DNA of 64,000 nucleotides from Paragonimus westermani (lineage: Eukaryota; Platyhelminthes; Trematoda; Plagiorchiida; Troglotrematidae): the NCBI GenBank assembly GCA_008508345.1, contig QNGE01000125.1:300199-364198 (forward strand). The letters run 5' to 3'. Made by a program: the position numbers and the translations under genes. Positions 63,690-64,000 of the stretch are shown here, one piece after another (the first letter of the stretch is position 1; every line of letters begins with the position of its first letter). Under the pieces are notes generated by a model. That model saw only the letters and a program-made list of their open reading frames with translations. It did no database searches and was not told the DNA's origin.

Positions 63690-63996
63690 CCTGGTGTGAC
63701 GGCTTGCGCATCTTGATGACCTTTTGGGCTAAACTGGACACAGTTACTCACACCGGGCAGACCAACAGGTAGAGGTCTGACAAACCATAGTCTCCTGGTC
63801 CTCCAGGTTGAGGATTGGAAAATGGTTGACATCTCTTCCCGAAAAACGTACCATTTCTGGTACACCGCCAACCACCCGCTGCCTTGCGATACAGGCTTTT
63901 GATCCAAAGGCTTCGGTTGAGAACCTTAATCGTTCTCCTGTCTAGGTCTGGGCGTCCTGGCAGTATCTCAGCCCACACACAACCATGAATACTCAC
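63690..63996 (-). repeat. Dispersed repeat, copy B
   Basis: Inverted partner of 29851-30165. On the minus strand it holds an 82-codon frame beginning SIHGCVWAEILPGRPD. The repeat runs off the window end, so its full length is unknown. Confidence 0.85.
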
Positions 63997-64000
63997 AACA

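Noticed and set aside
1..64000. CRISPR array, prophage or bacterial gene cluster
   Set aside because: No regularly spaced short repeats. The LINE, SINE and LTR content and interrupted frames show a eukaryotic genome.

Overview
The window is eukaryotic nuclear DNA with very few genes. There are no operons, no ribosome binding sites and no long uninterrupted host ORF. Most of the recognisable content is dead retrotransposons. The mix is an RTE-like LINE, a CR1-like LINE, Ty3/gypsy LTR elements, and a tRNA-promoter SINE carrying hammerhead ribozymes of the kind known from the schistosome Sm-alpha repeat. This points to a trematode flatworm. The species cannot be named from the sequence. A single N at 55045 suggests a draft assembly.

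The most interesting content is a family of about 440-bp repeat units at roughly 1.1, 4.2, 26.9, 32.5, 34.6, 35.3, 37.9, 44.2 and 55.1 kb. Each good copy has a perfect pol III A box and B box, followed about 20-30 bp later by a type I hammerhead ribozyme. The ribozyme is intact at 32575-32619 (minus) and 44552-44596 (plus). It is core-mutated at 34642-34686 and decayed in older copies. The 44.2 kb insertion is flanked by an 11-bp target-site duplication. Its 5' part is inverted, and the inversion breakpoint falls exactly on the predicted ribozyme cleavage site. This is what twin-primed insertion of a self-cleaved, longer-than-unit transcript would leave. Three copies share the same end-to-start junction, so the mobilised RNA was probably a head-to-tail multimer.

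Layout: 0-5.8 kb holds two decayed SINE copies. At 5.9-8.1 kb is a possible host gene: two exons (6815-6918 and 7890-8109) whose splice sites and phases match. At 10.15-12.0 kb is a 5'-truncated RTE-like LINE on the minus strand with one in-frame stop. A hairpin repeat lies at 13.36 kb and an LTR-like copy at 14.4 kb. At 17.9-21.0 kb is a gypsy gag-pol remnant with zinc knuckle, protease, RT, RNase H and integrase, broken by two stops and two frameshifts. At 24.2 kb is a perfect 53-bp tandem duplication. At 24.46-26.43 kb is a related LTR element that kept gag and protease but lost RT to integrase. At 29.85-30.17 kb and 63.69-64.0 kb are two inverted copies of another repeat. At 60.9-61.6 kb is a CR1-like LINE remnant. 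A few exon-like open segments (52.28, 60.4 and 62.26 kb) are possible host coding sequence. The rest, including long stretches at 38.2-44.2, 44.7-52.3 and 55.1-60.4 kb, shows no recognisable gene and reads as intron or intergenic DNA.

How the parts work together: the SINE has no proteins of its own. It must borrow LINE machinery, as its target-site duplications show. The RTE and CR1 relics record LINE families present in this genome, but whether either mobilised the SINE cannot be decided here.
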